The notes: generated by a model not told the origin, from the sequence alone. 64,000 bases of DNA from Pseudomonas mangrovi (GCF_003052585.1 NZ_QASN01000020.1:248001-312000), one strand, 5' to 3'; counted from the first letter of the stretch, positions 1 to 9,922 are shown. A program made the numbers and translations.

Positions 1-2
1 AG

Positions 3-224
3 ACCAGCCTGTCGCTGGCCGGTAACGCCTCCGACGGACAGGAAGGTGGCGGTACCGCTGCCAGCGAGATTCGCCGCCTGCCGGCCGAGCGTCCGCGAAC
101 GCCAGTGCTGCAGGCCAGTGCCGCGGAGCTCGAGGCGCATCAGGCGCGGCTGGCGGCGATCGCCAAGGCGGCCGGTGCGCTCGCGCTCTGGGCTCGTCTC
201 GAGGGTGAAGCCGCCGAAGCCTGA
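3..224 (+). CDS. dnaQ: DNA polymerase III epsilon subunit, C-terminal end (partial)
   Basis: An open frame runs in from the left edge and stops at TGA 222-224, giving the last 73 residues. It begins TSLSLAGNASDGQ and ends with an AAELEAHQARLAAIAKAAGALALW segment in two parts (helix AAELEAHQARLAAI, then AGALALW). This matches the DnaQ tail in which TGGQTS is followed by a variable linker and an AHEARL helix ending in a Trp, the part that binds the polymerase alpha subunit. The exonuclease domain lies outside the window. In P. aeruginosa dnaQ also lies just upstream of ldcA. Identification is from the tail only. Confidence 0.75.
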   Translation, partial: TSLSLAGNASDGQEGGGTAASEIRRLPAERPRTPVLQASAAELEAHQARLAAIAKAAGALALWARLEGEAAEA

Positions 225-294
225 GGCGTGGCTGGGAGTCACGGCGGTGCTGGAGTAGTCTCAGGCAGAGTATCTCTGCCCAGGGGCCAGGCCC

Positions 295-2547
295 ATGCAT
301 GCCGACCTGCAATTCCCGATTCTCATCGTTCATCGCGACATCAAGGCCGACACGGCGACCGGCGAGCGTATTCGTGCGATTGCCGCAGAGCTTGAACGCA
401 GCGGTTTCGCCGTGCTGTTCGCGGTGCATGCGCAGGAGGCGCGCCTGGTGGCGGCGACCCACCACGGGCTGGCTTGCATTCTGGTCGCGGCCGAAGGCGC
501 AGGGGACAGCCAGCAGCGTTTGCGCGAGGTGCTTGAGCTGATTCGCATCGCCCGGGCGCGGGCCCCGCAACTGCCGATCTTTGCCGTGGGCGAGCAACTG
601 ACCATCGAGAACGCGCCGGCCGAAGCCTTCCCCGACCTCAATCAGCTGCGCGGCATCCTCTATCTGTTCGAAGACACCGTGCCTTTCCTCGCGCGTCAGG
701 TGGCTCGTGCCGTGCGGGTCTATCTGGACGGACTGCTGCCACCGTTTTTCAAGGCACTGGTACAGCACACGGCGCAGTCGCACTACTCCTGGCATACCCC
801 CGGTCACGGCGGTGGCGTGGCCTATCGCAAGAGCCCGGTCGGCCAAGCGTTCCACCAGTTCTTTGGCGAGAACACGTTGCGCTCGGACCTGTCGGTTTCA
901 GTGCCGGAACTGGGCTCGCTGCTCGATCACAGCGGTCCGCTGGGCGAAGCCGAAGCGCGGGCAGCGCGCAATTTCGGCGCCGACTTCACCTTCTTCGTCA
1001 TCAACGGCACTTCCACCGCGAACAAGATCGTCTGGCACGCCATGGTCTGCCGTGATGATCTGGTACTGGTCGATCGCAACTGCCACAAGTCGATCCTCCA
1101 CGCGATCATCATGACCGGCGCGATCCCGCTGTACCTGACGCCGACCCGCAACGAGCTGGGCATCATCGGCCCGATTCCGCCCAGCGAATTCACGGCCGAG
1201 TCGATCGCCCGCAAGGTCGCCGCTTGCCCGCTGGCCGCAGGACGGGAGGCCCGGGTGCGCCTGGCGGTGGTGACCAACTGCACCTACGACGGGCTCTGCT
1301 ACAACGCCGAGATGATTCGCAGCGGGCTGGGTGATGCGGTTGAGGTGCTGCATTTCGACGAAGCCTGGTTCGCCTACGCCGCCTTTCATGAGTTCTACGC
1401 CGGTCGTTACGGCATGGGCACCTATGGTGACGAGCAGGGCCCGCTGGTGTTCAGCACCCACTCCACGCACAAGCTGCTTGCTGCCTTCAGCCAGGCGTCG
1501 ATGATCCACGTGCAGGATGGCGGCAAGCGCCGCTTCGACGCCGACCGCTTCAACGAGGCCTTCATGATGCACATCTCGACCTCGCCGCAGTACAGCATCC
1601 TGGCTTCGCTGGACGTGGCCTCGGCGATGATGGAAGGGCCGGCCGGGCGGTCGTTGATCCAGGAGACATTCGACGAGGCGCTGAGCTTTCGCCGAGCGCT
1701 GGCGAGCCTGGGCCGCAACCTGGCCGAAGACGACTGGTGGTTCGCCATCTGGCAGCCGCCGACGGTGGACGACGCGGGACCGCTGCCGCAGGACTGGTCG
1801 CTGCGCCCTGACGAGGACTGGCACGGCTTCGGCGACCTGGCCGAGGATTACGTGCTGCTCGATCCGATCAAGGTGACCCTGGTGATGCCCGGCCTCACCG
1901 CAGGCGGGCGGCTGGACGAGCGCGGCATCCCTGCGGCGGTGGTCAGCAAGTTCCTCTGGGAGCGTGGACTGGTGGTGGAGAAGACCGGTCTGTATTCGTT
2001 CCTGGTGCTGTTCTCGATGGGTATCACCAAGGGCAAGTGGAGCGCGCTGCTGACCGAGCTGCTCGAATTCAAACGCCAGTACGACGCCAATCTGCCACTG
2101 GTCGAAGCGCTGCCCAGCATTGCCCGCGTGGCGGCGCGCTATCAGGGCATGGGCCTGCGCGATCTGTGCGATGCGCTGCATCATTGCTACCGCGAGAACG
2201 CCACCGCCAAGGCACTGCGGCGCATGTACAGCCAGTTGCCGGAGCTGGTGATGAAGCCAGCCGATGCCTACGACCAACTGGTGCGCGGCAATGTCGAGGC
2301 GGTGCCCATCGATCGTCTGCAGGGGCGTATCGCCGCCGTCATGCTGGTGCCGTATCCGCCAGGCATACCCCTGATCATGCCGGGCGAGCGGTTCAGTGCA
2401 GGCGCCCAGGCGATCATCGATTACCTTCTGTTCGCGCGGAACTTCAACCGCGAATTTCCTGGCTTCGATGCCGATGTGCATGGTCTGCAGCCCGACGAGA
2501 AGGATCCGCTGGCACCCTATACCGTCGACTGCATTGTTGAGCCCTGA
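295..2547 (+). CDS. ldcA: Lysine decarboxylase, fold-type I PLP enzyme
   Basis: 750 residues, the usual length for the Orn/Lys/Arg decarboxylase major class. A CheY-like wing domain occupies about residues 1-125. The PLP domain starts at HTPGHGGG, and the Schiff-base lysine is K393 in STHSTHK. A C-terminal domain carries the VPYPPGIP motif. The enzyme converts lysine (possibly also other basic amino acids) to cadaverine and CO2 in the cytoplasm. Position next to dnaQ and the length match P. aeruginosa LdcA rather than the arginine decarboxylases. The ATG at 295 follows a CAGGGGCC stretch. Substrate choice is inferred from synteny; ArgR control, known for ldcA elsewhere, was not tested here. 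Confidence 0.85.
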   Translation: MHADLQFPILIVHRDIKADTATGERIRAIAAELERSGFAVLFAVHAQEARLVAATHHGLACILVAAEGAGDSQQRLREVLELIRIARARAPQLPIFAVGEQLTIENAPAEAFPDLNQLRGILYLFEDTVPFLARQVARAVRVYLDGLLPPFFKALVQHTAQSHYSWHTPGHGGGVAYRKSPVGQAFHQFFGENTLRSDLSVSVPELGSLLDHSGPLGEAEARAARNFGADFTFFVINGTSTANKIVWHAMVCRDDLVLVDRNCHKSILHAIIMTGAIPLYLTPTRNELGIIGPIPPSEFTAESIARKVAACPLAAGREARVRLAVVTNCTYDGLCYNAEMIRSGLGDAVEVLHFDEAWFAYAAFHEFYAGRYGMGTYGDEQGPLVFSTHSTHKLLAAFSQASMIHVQDGGKRRFDADRFNEAFMMHISTSPQYSILASLDVASAMMEGPAGRSLIQETFDEALSFRRALASLGRNLAEDDWWFAIWQPPTVDDAGPLPQDWSLRPDEDWHGFGDLAEDYVLLDPIKVTLVMPGLTAGGRLDERGIPAAVVSKFLWERGLVVEKTGLYSFLVLFSMGITKGKWSALLTELLEFKRQYDANLPLVEALPSIARVAARYQGMGLRDLCDALHHCYRENATAKALRRMYSQLPELVMKPADAYDQLVRGNVEAVPIDRLQGRIAAVMLVPYPPGIPLIMPGERFSAGAQAIIDYLLFARNFNREFPGFDADVHGLQPDEKDPLAPYTVDCIVEP

Positions 2548-2653
2548 CCGGGCGGCCAGGATTTTTCCGCCGCCATGCGTGGCGGCTTGTCTGTAGCGCG
2601 TTTGAAAGCCGCGCTCAGGTATTCAGGCGTGCCGCGCGTCACAGAGGCCAGCA

Positions 2654-2681
2654 TCGACTTTTGCGCCTCGCTTGTTATAGT
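2654..2681 (+). promoter_or_regulatory. Candidate sigma-70 promoter for the crotonase gene
   Basis: TCGACT (2654-2659) and TATAGT (2676-2681) are separated by 16 bp, about 75 bp before the GTG start at 2755. The -35 matches the consensus at four of six positions and the -10 at five. Confidence 0.4.
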
Positions 2682-2754
2682 TGCGCGGCTAATTATCAAT
2701 AAGATGCACGGACATCCGCAGATGCTCCGTTGCCGTTTCGAGGTTCCCCTGCCC

Positions 2755-3567
2755 GTGTCCGACTACAAAGCCTTTCGTGTCGAGTTGGCAGATAAGATCG
2801 CCCATGTTGCGATCAATCGCCCGGACAAGATCAACGCCATGAATGCTGACTTCTGGCCGGAGATCATCGAGATCTTCAACTGGATCGAAGCGACCGACGA
2901 AGTCCGCGCCGTGGTGATTTCCGGTGTCGGCAAGCACTTTTCTTCCGGCATCGATCTGATGATGCTGGCCCAGGCCGGCAACCAGCAGGGTCGCGACGTC
3001 GGCCGCAATGCCGAAAAGCTGCGGCGGATGATCCTGACCCTGCAAGCGTCCTTCAACGCCGTCGACAATTGCCGCAAGCCGGTCCTGGCGGCGGTGCATG
3101 GCTACTGCCTGGGCGGTGCGATCGATCTGATCTCGGCCTGCGACATGCGCTACGCGGCAGCTGACGCACAGTTCTCGATCAAGGAAATCGACATGGGCAT
3201 GGCCGCCGATGTCGGCACCCTGCAGCGTCTGCCGCGGATCATCGGCGATGGCCAGATGCGCGAGATGGCCTACACCGGGCGCATGGTCGGCGCCGAGGAA
3301 GCGCGCGAGATGGGCTTGGTGAACCGGGTCTATGCCGATCATGCGGCGTTGCTCGAAGGGGTCATGCAACTGGCCCGCGAGATCGCCGCCAAGTCCCCGG
3401 TGGCGGTGCGCGGCACCAAGGAAATGATTCGCTACATGCGTGACCATCGTGTCGATGACGGCCTCGAATACATCGCTACCTGGAACGCCGCCATGCTGCA
3501 GTCGGAGGATCTGCGGATCGCCATGGCTGCGCACATGAGCAAGCAGAAGCCCGAATTCGCCGACTGA
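2755..3567 (+). CDS. Crotonase family protein, delta3,5-delta2,4-dienoyl-CoA isomerase type
   Basis: 270 residues from GTG 2755 (GAGG at 2740-2743); the product starts MSDYKAFRVE, which fits crotonase N-termini better than the longer open frame upstream. The oxyanion-hole segments are HFSSGIDL and GYCLGGAIDL. The run KEIDMGMAADVGTLQRLP is nearly the ECH1 signature. D124, E144 and D152 have the spacing of rat ECH1 D176, E196 and D204. The expected reaction is isomerisation of 3,5-dienoyl-CoA to 2,4-dienoyl-CoA in beta-oxidation of odd-position unsaturated fatty acids. It would otherwise be annotated simply as enoyl-CoA hydratase. It stands alone between ldcA and fimL. Confidence 0.8.
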   Translation: MSDYKAFRVELADKIAHVAINRPDKINAMNADFWPEIIEIFNWIEATDEVRAVVISGVGKHFSSGIDLMMLAQAGNQQGRDVGRNAEKLRRMILTLQASFNAVDNCRKPVLAAVHGYCLGGAIDLISACDMRYAAADAQFSIKEIDMGMAADVGTLQRLPRIIGDGQMREMAYTGRMVGAEEAREMGLVNRVYADHAALLEGVMQLAREIAAKSPVAVRGTKEMIRYMRDHRVDDGLEYIATWNAAMLQSEDLRIAMAAHMSKQKPEFAD

Positions 3568-3602
3568 CGTCACCTGTAATACCGCGCGGGAGGCGCAACC
3601 CT

Positions 3603-5279
3603 ATGGCCACTGGAGCTACATCGCTCAATCTGGTTCGTGACGAGCTGTTCGCGACCATGGAAGAGGCCGAGCTGAGCCTGGAGCATTTCATTGCCGATCG
3701 GCACAACGGCAGTCTGCTGCAGCAGGCGGTCGAAAGCCTGAAGCAGGTGCGTGGCACCCTCAGTCTGATCGAGCTGGCCGGTGCCGAGTTGCTGGCGCAG
3801 GAAGTCCTCGACCAGGCTACCGACATTCCTGCCGGCGCAGGCGAGGAGCGCGACGTTCAGCTCGCGGCGCTGAGCAACGCGCTGCACGTGTTGCGTCAGT
3901 ACCTCGAAGGCATGGATTCACATCGCCAGGAAATCCCCGAGTTGCTGTTGCCGGCGATCAACGCGCTGCGCGGCGCCGGTGGCCAGCCGGCGTTGCCGGA
4001 GAGCTTCTTCTTCAGTGTCCGCCTCGATCAGGCCAGGCCGCGGACGCCGCCCAGTCCGCTGGATTCCGCAGAGCAGGCGCATGAAGGCCGGCGCATGCGG
4101 CACATGTACCAGCTCGGCCTGCTGGGCTTCATCCGCGACCAGTCGCAGGCCGGTCTGAAACTGATGGCGCGCGCCTTGGCACGACTCGACAGCCTGTTTT
4201 CCAACGAGCCGCGGGCGCGCCTGTGCTGGGTCGGTGCCGCGGCCCTGGAAGCGCAGATCGATGGTCAGCTGCTGCCGCGCAAGTCGCGCAAGCAGCTGTT
4301 TTCGCGGATGGATCGCGAGCTCAAGCAGATGCTTGCCAACAGTCAGTACGAAGCACCGCGCAGCCTGCTCAAGGAGCTGCTCTATCTGGTCGCCCTGGCC
4401 GACAGCCAGGGTCCGCTGGCCAGCCAGTTGCGCGAGGTGTTCGGCCTCACGCCGCTGCCGTTCACCGACCATATGCTCGAGGAGGGCTATCAGCGCCTCA
4501 CCGGCCCGGGCCAGACAGTCATGCGCTCGCTTTCCTCGGCGATCCGCGAGGAGCTGGCCAGCGTCAAGGACATGCTCGACCTGATGGAGCGCGGCAACCT
4601 GCCGAACGAAAGCCTGGTCGCCCTGCACAGCCTGCTGGGCAAGCTGAGCAAGACTCTGAGCATGGTTGGCCTGACTTCCGCGGCGAATTCGCTGGCAGCC
4701 CAGCTGCCAGCGGTCAGCGCCTGGGCCGAAGGCGCGACGCCAGAGCCGGGTACGCTCAATGCACTGGCCGAAGCGGTTCTCTACGTCGAGAGCATGGTGG
4801 CGAGCCTCGAGCGCGGCGAGCGTCGCGATCAGCGCAACGGTCGTGCCGATGAAGCCCAGCAGAGTCGTTCCTTCGCCGAGCATCAGCTCAACGAGGCGCG
4901 AATCGTCGTGGTGGACGAAGCGCAGGCAGGACTGTCGATGGCCAAGCGGGCGATCACCTCCTACCTGGAATCCAATGGCGACAAGCTGCACCTGGCCAAC
5001 GTGCCCTACAGTCTGCAGGCGGTGCGTGGCGGTCTGGCGTTCCTTGAGCAACCGCGTGCGGCGATGCTGGTCAACGCCTGCGGCCAGTACATCGAGCGGC
5101 ATATGCTCGAGACTACCCAGATGCCGTCGGAGCAGATGCTGGAGACCCTCGCCGATGCCCTCAGCAGCCTGGAGTACTACCTCGAGGCCGGTGCGGTGCT
5201 GCGTCCCGAGACCCAGCCCAGCGTGCTCGATCTGGCCGAGGAGAGCGTTCGCGTCCTCGGCATGGAGGCCAGCGCCTGA
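3603..5279 (+). CDS. fimL: FimL, ChpA-related regulator of twitching motility
   Basis: 558 residues, soluble and helical. The N-terminus ([20 protein letters not shown], then [20 protein letters not shown]) resembles the first Hpt-like domains of the Pil-Chp histidine kinase ChpA. The phosphorylatable histidine position is not histidine here (KQVRGT), as known for FimL, so the protein cannot relay phosphate. FimL links the Pil-Chp system and the polar hub to the adenylate cyclase CyaB, and so to Vfr and type IV pili. GGGAGG precedes the ATG by 11 nt. The stop overlaps the nudC start by one base, so the two are probably co-transcribed. The name rests on the ChpA resemblance and the nudC adjacency known from P. 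aeruginosa. Confidence 0.8.
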   Translation: MATGATSLNLVRDELFATMEEAELSLEHFIADRHNGSLLQQAVESLKQVRGTLSLIELAGAELLAQEVLDQATDIPAGAGEERDVQLAALSNALHVLRQYLEGMDSHRQEIPELLLPAINALRGAGGQPALPESFFFSVRLDQARPRTPPSPLDSAEQAHEGRRMRHMYQLGLLGFIRDQSQAGLKLMARALARLDSLFSNEPRARLCWVGAAALEAQIDGQLLPRKSRKQLFSRMDRELKQMLANSQYEAPRSLLKELLYLVALADSQGPLASQLREVFGLTPLPFTDHMLEEGYQRLTGPGQTVMRSLSSAIREELASVKDMLDLMERGNLPNESLVALHSLLGKLSKTLSMVGLTSAANSLAAQLPAVSAWAEGATPEPGTLNALAEAVLYVESMVASLERGERRDQRNGRADEAQQSRSFAEHQLNEARIVVVDEAQAGLSMAKRAITSYLESNGDKLHLANVPYSLQAVRGGLAFLEQPRAAMLVNACGQYIERHMLETTQMPSEQMLETLADALSSLEYYLEAGAVLRPETQPSVLDLAEESVRVLGMEASA

Positions 5280-6100
5280 TGCAGCGCTGGGTCTCCGGCC
5301 ATCCGCAGGAGTCTGGCGGCTGGGCGCTGGCTCATTATCGTCAGAGCTTCCTTGCCGACGCCAACGGACTGCTGTTTCCGCGTGAATGGCTGAGGCGCCA
5401 GGAGCTGCCGCTGCTGGCGGAGCAGCCGCTGGGCTGGTTCGAGGGGCAACCGGTGCATCTGTTCGAGCTGGATCGACCGGTCGAGATGCCCGGCTGTTCC
5501 TGGCAGGGCCTTCGCCAGTTCCTCATGGGCGCCGAACAGGACACCTTTCGCATGCTCGGCTATGCGACGCAGATCGGCACCTGGCTACGCCAGCATCGTT
5601 TCTGCGGCAGCTGCGGTGGACGCATGCAGGCAACTGCCGGCGAGCGGATGATGCATTGCCCCAACTGCGATCTGCAGCACTATCCGCGTCTGTCGCCGAG
5701 CATGATCGTGCTGATCACCCGCGGCGATGAAATTCTTCTGGCGCGCTCCGAGCGTTTTCCGCCGGGGATGTACAGCACCCTGGCCGGCTTCGTCGAGCCA
5801 GGCGAGTCGGTCGAGCAGTGCGTGCATCGCGAGGTGCAGGAAGAGGTCGGCCTGCAGGTGCGTGATCTGCAGTACGTCGGCAGCCAGGGCTGGCCGTTCC
5901 CGCATTCGCTGATGCTCGGTTTCCATGCCCGCTATGAATCCGGCGACATAGTTCCCGAGCCCGGCGAGATCGAGGATGCGCGCTGGTTCTCCCCGGACCA
6001 GCTGCCGATGCTGCCACCGCCGCGCTCGATCTCGCGCTATCTCATCGACCTTTATCTGGCGCGCCGCTCAGGCTTGCCCGATCCAGTGCTGCCAGACTAG
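5279..6100 (+). CDS. nudC: NADH pyrophosphatase NudC
   Basis: 273 residues. A zinc ribbon (CGSCGGRM ... HCPNC) lies at about 108-130. The Nudix box starts at G170 ([11 protein letters not shown], ending REVQEEVGL), followed by the [11 protein letters not shown] motif that distinguishes NudC from other Nudix enzymes. It hydrolyses NAD(H) to NMN(H) and AMP and removes NAD caps from RNA. Its ATG overlaps the fimL stop (TGATG). The 3' end overlaps the end of the convergent permease gene by 33 bp. Confidence 0.92.
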   Translation: MQRWVSGHPQESGGWALAHYRQSFLADANGLLFPREWLRRQELPLLAEQPLGWFEGQPVHLFELDRPVEMPGCSWQGLRQFLMGAEQDTFRMLGYATQIGTWLRQHRFCGSCGGRMQATAGERMMHCPNCDLQHYPRLSPSMIVLITRGDEILLARSERFPPGMYSTLAGFVEPGESVEQCVHREVQEEVGLQVRDLQYVGSQGWPFPHSLMLGFHARYESGDIVPEPGEIEDARWFSPDQLPMLPPPRSISRYLIDLYLARRSGLPDPVLPD

Positions 6101-6853
6101 CCGCAGCGTCAGCGCCATCACCATCAGAATGAACAGCGGGCGGATGAAGCGCGCGCCGCCGCCGATGGCTGCGCGCGCGCCCAGGTAGGCGCCGGTCATC
6201 AGTGCCAGCCCCATGCTGATGCCCAGCAGCCAGGCGACCTGGCCGTGCAGGGCGAAGACCGTTAACGCCGCGGCGTTGCTGACGAAGTTCATGCTGCGTG
6301 CCACGCCACTGGCGCGCAGCAGATCGAGCGGGTAGAGCAGCAGGCTGCTGACCGTCCAGAAAGCGCCGGTGCCCGGCCCGGCCACGCCATCGTAGAAGCC
6401 CAGGCCCAGGCCTTGCGGCCATTGCCGCCGGGCGGCTGGTCGGCAGTCTGCATCGGCAACGGCAGTCGGGGTACGTGCCAGCAGCATGTACAGCCCGCAG
6501 CAGAACACGATCACCGGCAATGCCTGGTTCAACCAGCTGGCCGGCAGGTGATGGGCGAACAGGGCGCCCAGCGTTGCTCCAATGCCGGTCGCAACAAGCC
6601 CGTGGCGCCACGCGCCGGGGGAGAACAGCCGACGCCGGAAGAAGGTGAAACTGGCGGTGGCAGAGCCGAAGGTGGCGCACAGCTTGTTGGTGCCCAGCAC
6701 CAGGTGCGGCGGCAGTCCGGCGGTGAGTAACGCCGGAATGGTCAGCAGTCCGCCGCCGCCGGCGATGGCATCGATGAAGCCGGCGAGGAAGGCTACACCG
6801 GCAAGCAGCGCCAGCGTGGTCGGATCGAGGAAGAGTTCCGCAGAAAAAGGCAT
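6068..6853 (-). CDS. TauE/SafE (UPF0721) family membrane permease
   Basis: 261 residues from the ATG at 6853 ([10 protein letters not shown]); the open frame upstream lacks family character. Around eight hydrophobic segments are visible, with the family's [18 protein letters not shown] near the N-terminus and a second [14 protein letters not shown] repeat after the cytoplasmic loop. Members export or import sulfoacetate, sulfite or other small sulfur-containing or organic anions; the substrate here is unknown. It is convergent with nudC, and no strong Shine-Dalgarno was seen. Confidence 0.85.
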   Translation of the reverse strand: MPFSAELFLDPTTLALLAGVAFLAGFIDAIAGGGGLLTIPALLTAGLPPHLVLGTNKLCATFGSATASFTFFRRRLFSPGAWRHGLVATGIGATLGALFAHHLPASWLNQALPVIVFCCGLYMLLARTPTAVADADCRPAARRQWPQGLGLGFYDGVAGPGTGAFWTVSSLLLYPLDLLRASGVARSMNFVSNAAALTVFALHGQVAWLLGISMGLALMTGAYLGARAAIGGGARFIRPLFILMVMALTLRLVWQHWIGQA

Positions 6854-6953
6854 CAAAAGATCGACTTGTGTGACGATTGTGAAGGCGTCGGCTGGTGGGC
6901 GTTCGGGTGGCTGAGCATAATGCCGGCTTGTTCTGACAGAAGGAATCGCGTGT

Positions 6954-7604
6954 ATGCAGTACGACGGATTGGCCTGGGCAATTGCCCTGATCGCTGCATT
7001 GGTGCTGTGGATCGCCTTGCGCATCCTGCTCAACAGCAGCTGGTTCTTCGGCTGGCTGCGCGGCACCTTCGGCCTGGCTTTCCTCGGCCTGGCCGCCCTG
7101 GTCGGCGTGATCGCCTGGGACCTCACCAGTTACAGCGCCCTGCCGGTGGACAAGCCGCTGGTAACCCTGAGCTTCAAGTCCGAAGGCGGCCAGCGCTACC
7201 GGGTCAATCTGCTCGAAGGTGCCCACGAGCGCTCGGTCACCCTCGAGGGCGATCTGTGGCAACTGGATGCGCGGCTGTTCGGACTGCGCGGCCTGGCCGA
7301 GCTGATCGGGCTGACCTCCGGCTATCGACTGGAGAAACTGTCCGGGCGTTTCCTCGCCATCGAACAGCAGGCACTGGCACAACGGCCGAAGGCCGAGCTT
7401 GCGCAAAGTCCCTACGGCATCGACCTCTGGCGCTGGTTGCGCCTGGGGCAGCGGGATCTGTATCTGTTCGATCCGCAGGCGCTACGTGTGCCTTATCTGC
7501 CGATTGCCGACGGCGCGGTCTACAGCGTGCGCCTGACACCCACCGGCCTGCTCGCCGAACCGCTCAACGAGCCTGCGCGGCAGGCGCTCAAGGACTGGCA
7601 GTGA
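6954..7604 (+). CDS. Conserved membrane-anchored protein of unknown function
   Basis: 216 residues. Two hydrophobic helices (about 8-27 and 33-54) precede a soluble domain of about 160 residues that contains the YRVNLLEGAHERSVTLEGD strand region. AAGGA at 6939-6943 precedes the ATG. The topology is most likely two N-terminal membrane passes with a C-terminal domain in one compartment. A homologue sits next to nudC and the permease in P. aeruginosa, where it is also unassigned. No catalytic motif was recognised. Confidence 0.75.
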   Translation: MQYDGLAWAIALIAALVLWIALRILLNSSWFFGWLRGTFGLAFLGLAALVGVIAWDLTSYSALPVDKPLVTLSFKSEGGQRYRVNLLEGAHERSVTLEGDLWQLDARLFGLRGLAELIGLTSGYRLEKLSGRFLAIEQQALAQRPKAELAQSPYGIDLWRWLRLGQRDLYLFDPQALRVPYLPIADGAVYSVRLTPTGLLAEPLNEPARQALKDWQ

Positions 7605-7627
7605 GGGCCTGGGTTCGAGTGGGGCCC

Positions 7628-7650
7628 TGTTGGGCCTTGCGGCCCAACCT
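7628..7650. repeat. Small hairpin repeat after the 216-aa gene
   Basis: TTGGGCC-TTGC-GGCCCAA, with a second partial GGCCCAA copy nearby (about 7678-7686). It lacks a T-run and may be a REP-like element or a weak terminator. Confidence 0.4.
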
Positions 7651-7795
7651 ACCGTAGATGAGTTCCGAGTAGCGCGAGGCCCAACGGGCAGGGCGTGTCG
7701 GACGACTGCCATCCTGCGCGAATCGCGCCGTGGATGACGGCAGGCAAGAGCGAAACCCAATACCGGTCCCTGTCAGCCAGTGCTATGCAGCAAGT

Positions 7796-7829
7796 ATGAA
7801 AAAGGGGAGCCGAAGCTCCCCTTTTTCAT
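7796..7829. terminator. Bidirectional intrinsic terminator
   Basis: A perfect 15-bp stem with a CGAA loop has A-tract and T-tract on the two sides, so it can end transcripts from both directions. It separates the gene ending at 7604 from the SDR gene ending at 7847. Confidence 0.9.
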
Positions 7830-7846
7830 GACCTGCCGGCAGATCC

Positions 7847-8614
7847 TCAGATGAGGAAGCCGCCATCCACGTTCAGTGAAACACCGGTGGTGTAGCTGGA
7901 CGCTTCGCTGGCGAAGTACAGCACGGCACCACCCATCTCGCTCGGGTCGGCCACGCGCTTGAGCGGGATGTGCTGCAGCGCGGCTTCGCGGATGCTGTCG
8001 TTCTTCACCAGGGCCGAGGCGAACTTGGTGTCGGTCAGGCCCGGCAGCAGGGCGTTGACGCGGATGCCGAAGGGCGCGCATTCCTGGGCGAAGGCCTTGG
8101 TCATGTTGATCACGGCGGCCTTGGTCACCGAGTAGATGCCCTGGAAGTTGCCCGGGGAGATGCCGTTGATCGAGGCGACGTTGATGATGCTGCCGCCGCC
8201 GTTCTCGCGCATCAGCTTGCCGGCTTCGACCGACATGAAGAAGTAGCCGCGGATGTTCACGTCGACGGTCTTCTGGAAGGCCGACAGGTCGGTATCCAGG
8301 ATGTGAGCGAACTGCGGGTTGGTGGCGGCGTTGTTGACCAGGATGTCGAGGCGGCCGAACTGCTCGCGGATCTGCGCGAAGACGCTCTGGATCTGTTCCA
8401 TCTCGCCGATGTGGCAGGCGATGGCGGTGGCCTTGCCGCCTTCGGCAGTGATGGCGTCGGCGACTGCCTGGCAGCCATCGATCTTGCGGCTGGAGACGAT
8501 CACGTGGGCGCCCTGCTGGGCGAGCAGCTTGGCGATGGCCTCGCCGATGCCGCGGCTGGCGCCGGAAACGAAGGCGATCTTGCCGTCGAGGTCGAACAGG
8601 TTGGTCTTGGACAT
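7847..8614 (-). CDS. Short-chain dehydrogenase/reductase
   Basis: 255 residues, classical SDR. The cofactor motif SGASRGIG is at 17-24, NNAA at about 94-97, and the catalytic residues are S148, Y161 and K165 (YSVTK). The end LNVDGGFLI is typical. The arginines after the glycine motif (SSRK at 41-44) suggest NADP(H). It lies 29 bp downstream of the phosphotransferase gene on the same strand. The setting with an SCP2 protein suggests oxidation of a hydroxyacyl or sterol-like substrate, but this is inference. Confidence 0.88.
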   Translation of the reverse strand: MSKTNLFDLDGKIAFVSGASRGIGEAIAKLLAQQGAHVIVSSRKIDGCQAVADAITAEGGKATAIACHIGEMEQIQSVFAQIREQFGRLDILVNNAATNPQFAHILDTDLSAFQKTVDVNIRGYFFMSVEAGKLMRENGGGSIINVASINGISPGNFQGIYSVTKAAVINMTKAFAQECAPFGIRVNALLPGLTDTKFASALVKNDSIREAALQHIPLKRVADPSEMGGAVLYFASEASSYTTGVSLNVDGGFLI

Positions 8615-8643
8615 GCAGTATTCCCCTTGTTGGATGCGCCGGA

Positions 8644-9711
8644 TTACAGCGTCGATTTGTTGATGACCTGCAGGCTGGTCTGCTCCAGCAGGGCGTTCAT
8701 CTGGACGAACTTGGCGAAGCGCTGATCCTTGGTCTGGCCATGGAAGTAGCGGTAGTAGATCTGCTGGATGATCCCGGCCAGGCGGAACAGGCCATAGGTG
8801 TAGTAGAAGTCGATGCTCTTGATCTCGATGCCGGCGCGCTCGGCGTAGTAGTCGACGAACTGCTGACGGGTGAGCATGCCCGGTGCATTGCTCGGCTGCT
8901 TGCGGGTCAGCTGCATCGGTTGCGGGTCGTCGGCCTGGATCCAGTAGGCGAGGGTGTTGCCCAGGTCCATCAGCGGATCGCCGATGGTGGTCATCTCCCA
9001 GTCGAGCACACCGATGATCTCCATCGGGTTGTTCGGGCTGAGGATGACATTGTCGAAGCGGTAGTCGTTGTGCACGATGCCCGGCTTGTGGTGGTCGGCC
9101 GGCATCTTGTCACGCAGCCAGGCCTTGACCTCGGTCCAGACCGGGGCGTCGGGGGTGGCGGCGCGCTCGTAACGGTCGATCCAGCCACCGATCTGGCGCT
9201 GCACGTAGCCCTCGGGCTTGCCCAGGTCACCCAGGCCGCAGGCCTGGTAGTCGACGTTGTGCAGGTCGACGAACTTGTCGATGAAGCTCTTGCACAGCGC
9301 GGTGGTCTGCTCTGGCGTGAAATTCAGCTCGGCCGGAATGTCCTCGCGCAGGATGATGCCGCGCACCCGCTCCATGACGTAGAACTCGGCGCCGATCACC
9401 GACTCGTCGGTGCAGTAGGCGTAGGCCTTCGGGCAGTAGGGGAAGCCGGCGTTGAGCTGGTTGAGGATGCGGTACTCGCGGCCCATGTCGTGTGCCGACT
9501 TGGCCTTGTGGCCGAACGGCGGGCGACGCAGAACGAATTCCTGGTTCGGGTATTCGATCAGGTAGGTCAGGTTCGAGGCCCCGCCGGGGAACTGGCTGAT
9601 CTTCGGGCTGCCGGTGAGGCCGGGGATGTGCGCCTTCAGATAGGCATCGATGACGCCGGCATCGAGTTCTTCGCCTTCGCGGCTGCGGATGGTCTGATCG
9701 CTGAGGGTCAT
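8644..9711 (-). CDS. Phosphotransferase family (APH fold, ACAD10-like)
   Basis: 355 residues with the aminoglycoside-phosphotransferase/choline-kinase fold. FPGGASNLTYLI is the nucleotide loop, FVLRRPP carries the lysine/arginine position, HNDYRFDNVI is the catalytic loop and LDWEMTTIGDP the metal motif. Proteins of this type lie with acyl-CoA dehydrogenases and SDRs in Pseudomonas, and the family is fused to the dehydrogenase in animal ACAD10. A role in phosphorylating hydroxyacyl-CoA before dehydration is likely; antibiotic resistance is not. It is the first gene of a two-gene leftward operon with the SDR. Confidence 0.82.
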   Translation of the reverse strand: MTLSDQTIRSREGEELDAGVIDAYLKAHIPGLTGSPKISQFPGGASNLTYLIEYPNQEFVLRRPPFGHKAKSAHDMGREYRILNQLNAGFPYCPKAYAYCTDESVIGAEFYVMERVRGIILREDIPAELNFTPEQTTALCKSFIDKFVDLHNVDYQACGLGDLGKPEGYVQRQIGGWIDRYERAATPDAPVWTEVKAWLRDKMPADHHKPGIVHNDYRFDNVILSPNNPMEIIGVLDWEMTTIGDPLMDLGNTLAYWIQADDPQPMQLTRKQPSNAPGMLTRQQFVDYYAERAGIEIKSIDFYYTYGLFRLAGIIQQIYYRYFHGQTKDQRFAKFVQMNALLEQTSLQVINKSTL

Positions 9712-9860
9712 GCTTATCCCTTTTGTTTATGACAGAGGGCCGAGACTATTGGTTAATCTAATGCGCCACGGGCGCTGCTCACAAGCATCAGAGGCCGTTA
9801 TTGGTGCGGCTGTTGCACGCCAATCACGCCGCCTGATTCGACCAGATGGCAGCAAGTTCG

Positions 9861-9894
9861 GCGCAAAAAAAACCGGAGTCCATGGACTCCGGTT
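9861..9894 (-). terminator. Intrinsic terminator of the SCP2 gene
   Basis: A 24-bp perfect palindrome (9871-9894, AACCGGAGTCCA and its complement) is followed on the minus strand by eight U residues. It lies 29 bp past the SCP2 stop. Confidence 0.88.
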
Positions 9895-9922
9895 CGGCGC
9901 TGCATAAGCAGTCTAGACGGGA

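Noticed and set aside
898..2481. 527-codon minus-strand open frame opposite ldcA
   Set aside because: Shadow of the GC-rich codon pattern; His/Gln/Arg-rich with no family motif, while ldcA on the other strand is clear.
8644..9711. Aminoglycoside resistance gene
   Set aside because: The APH fold is there, but the neighbours (SDR, SCP2) and the ACAD10-like motifs point to acyl metabolism.
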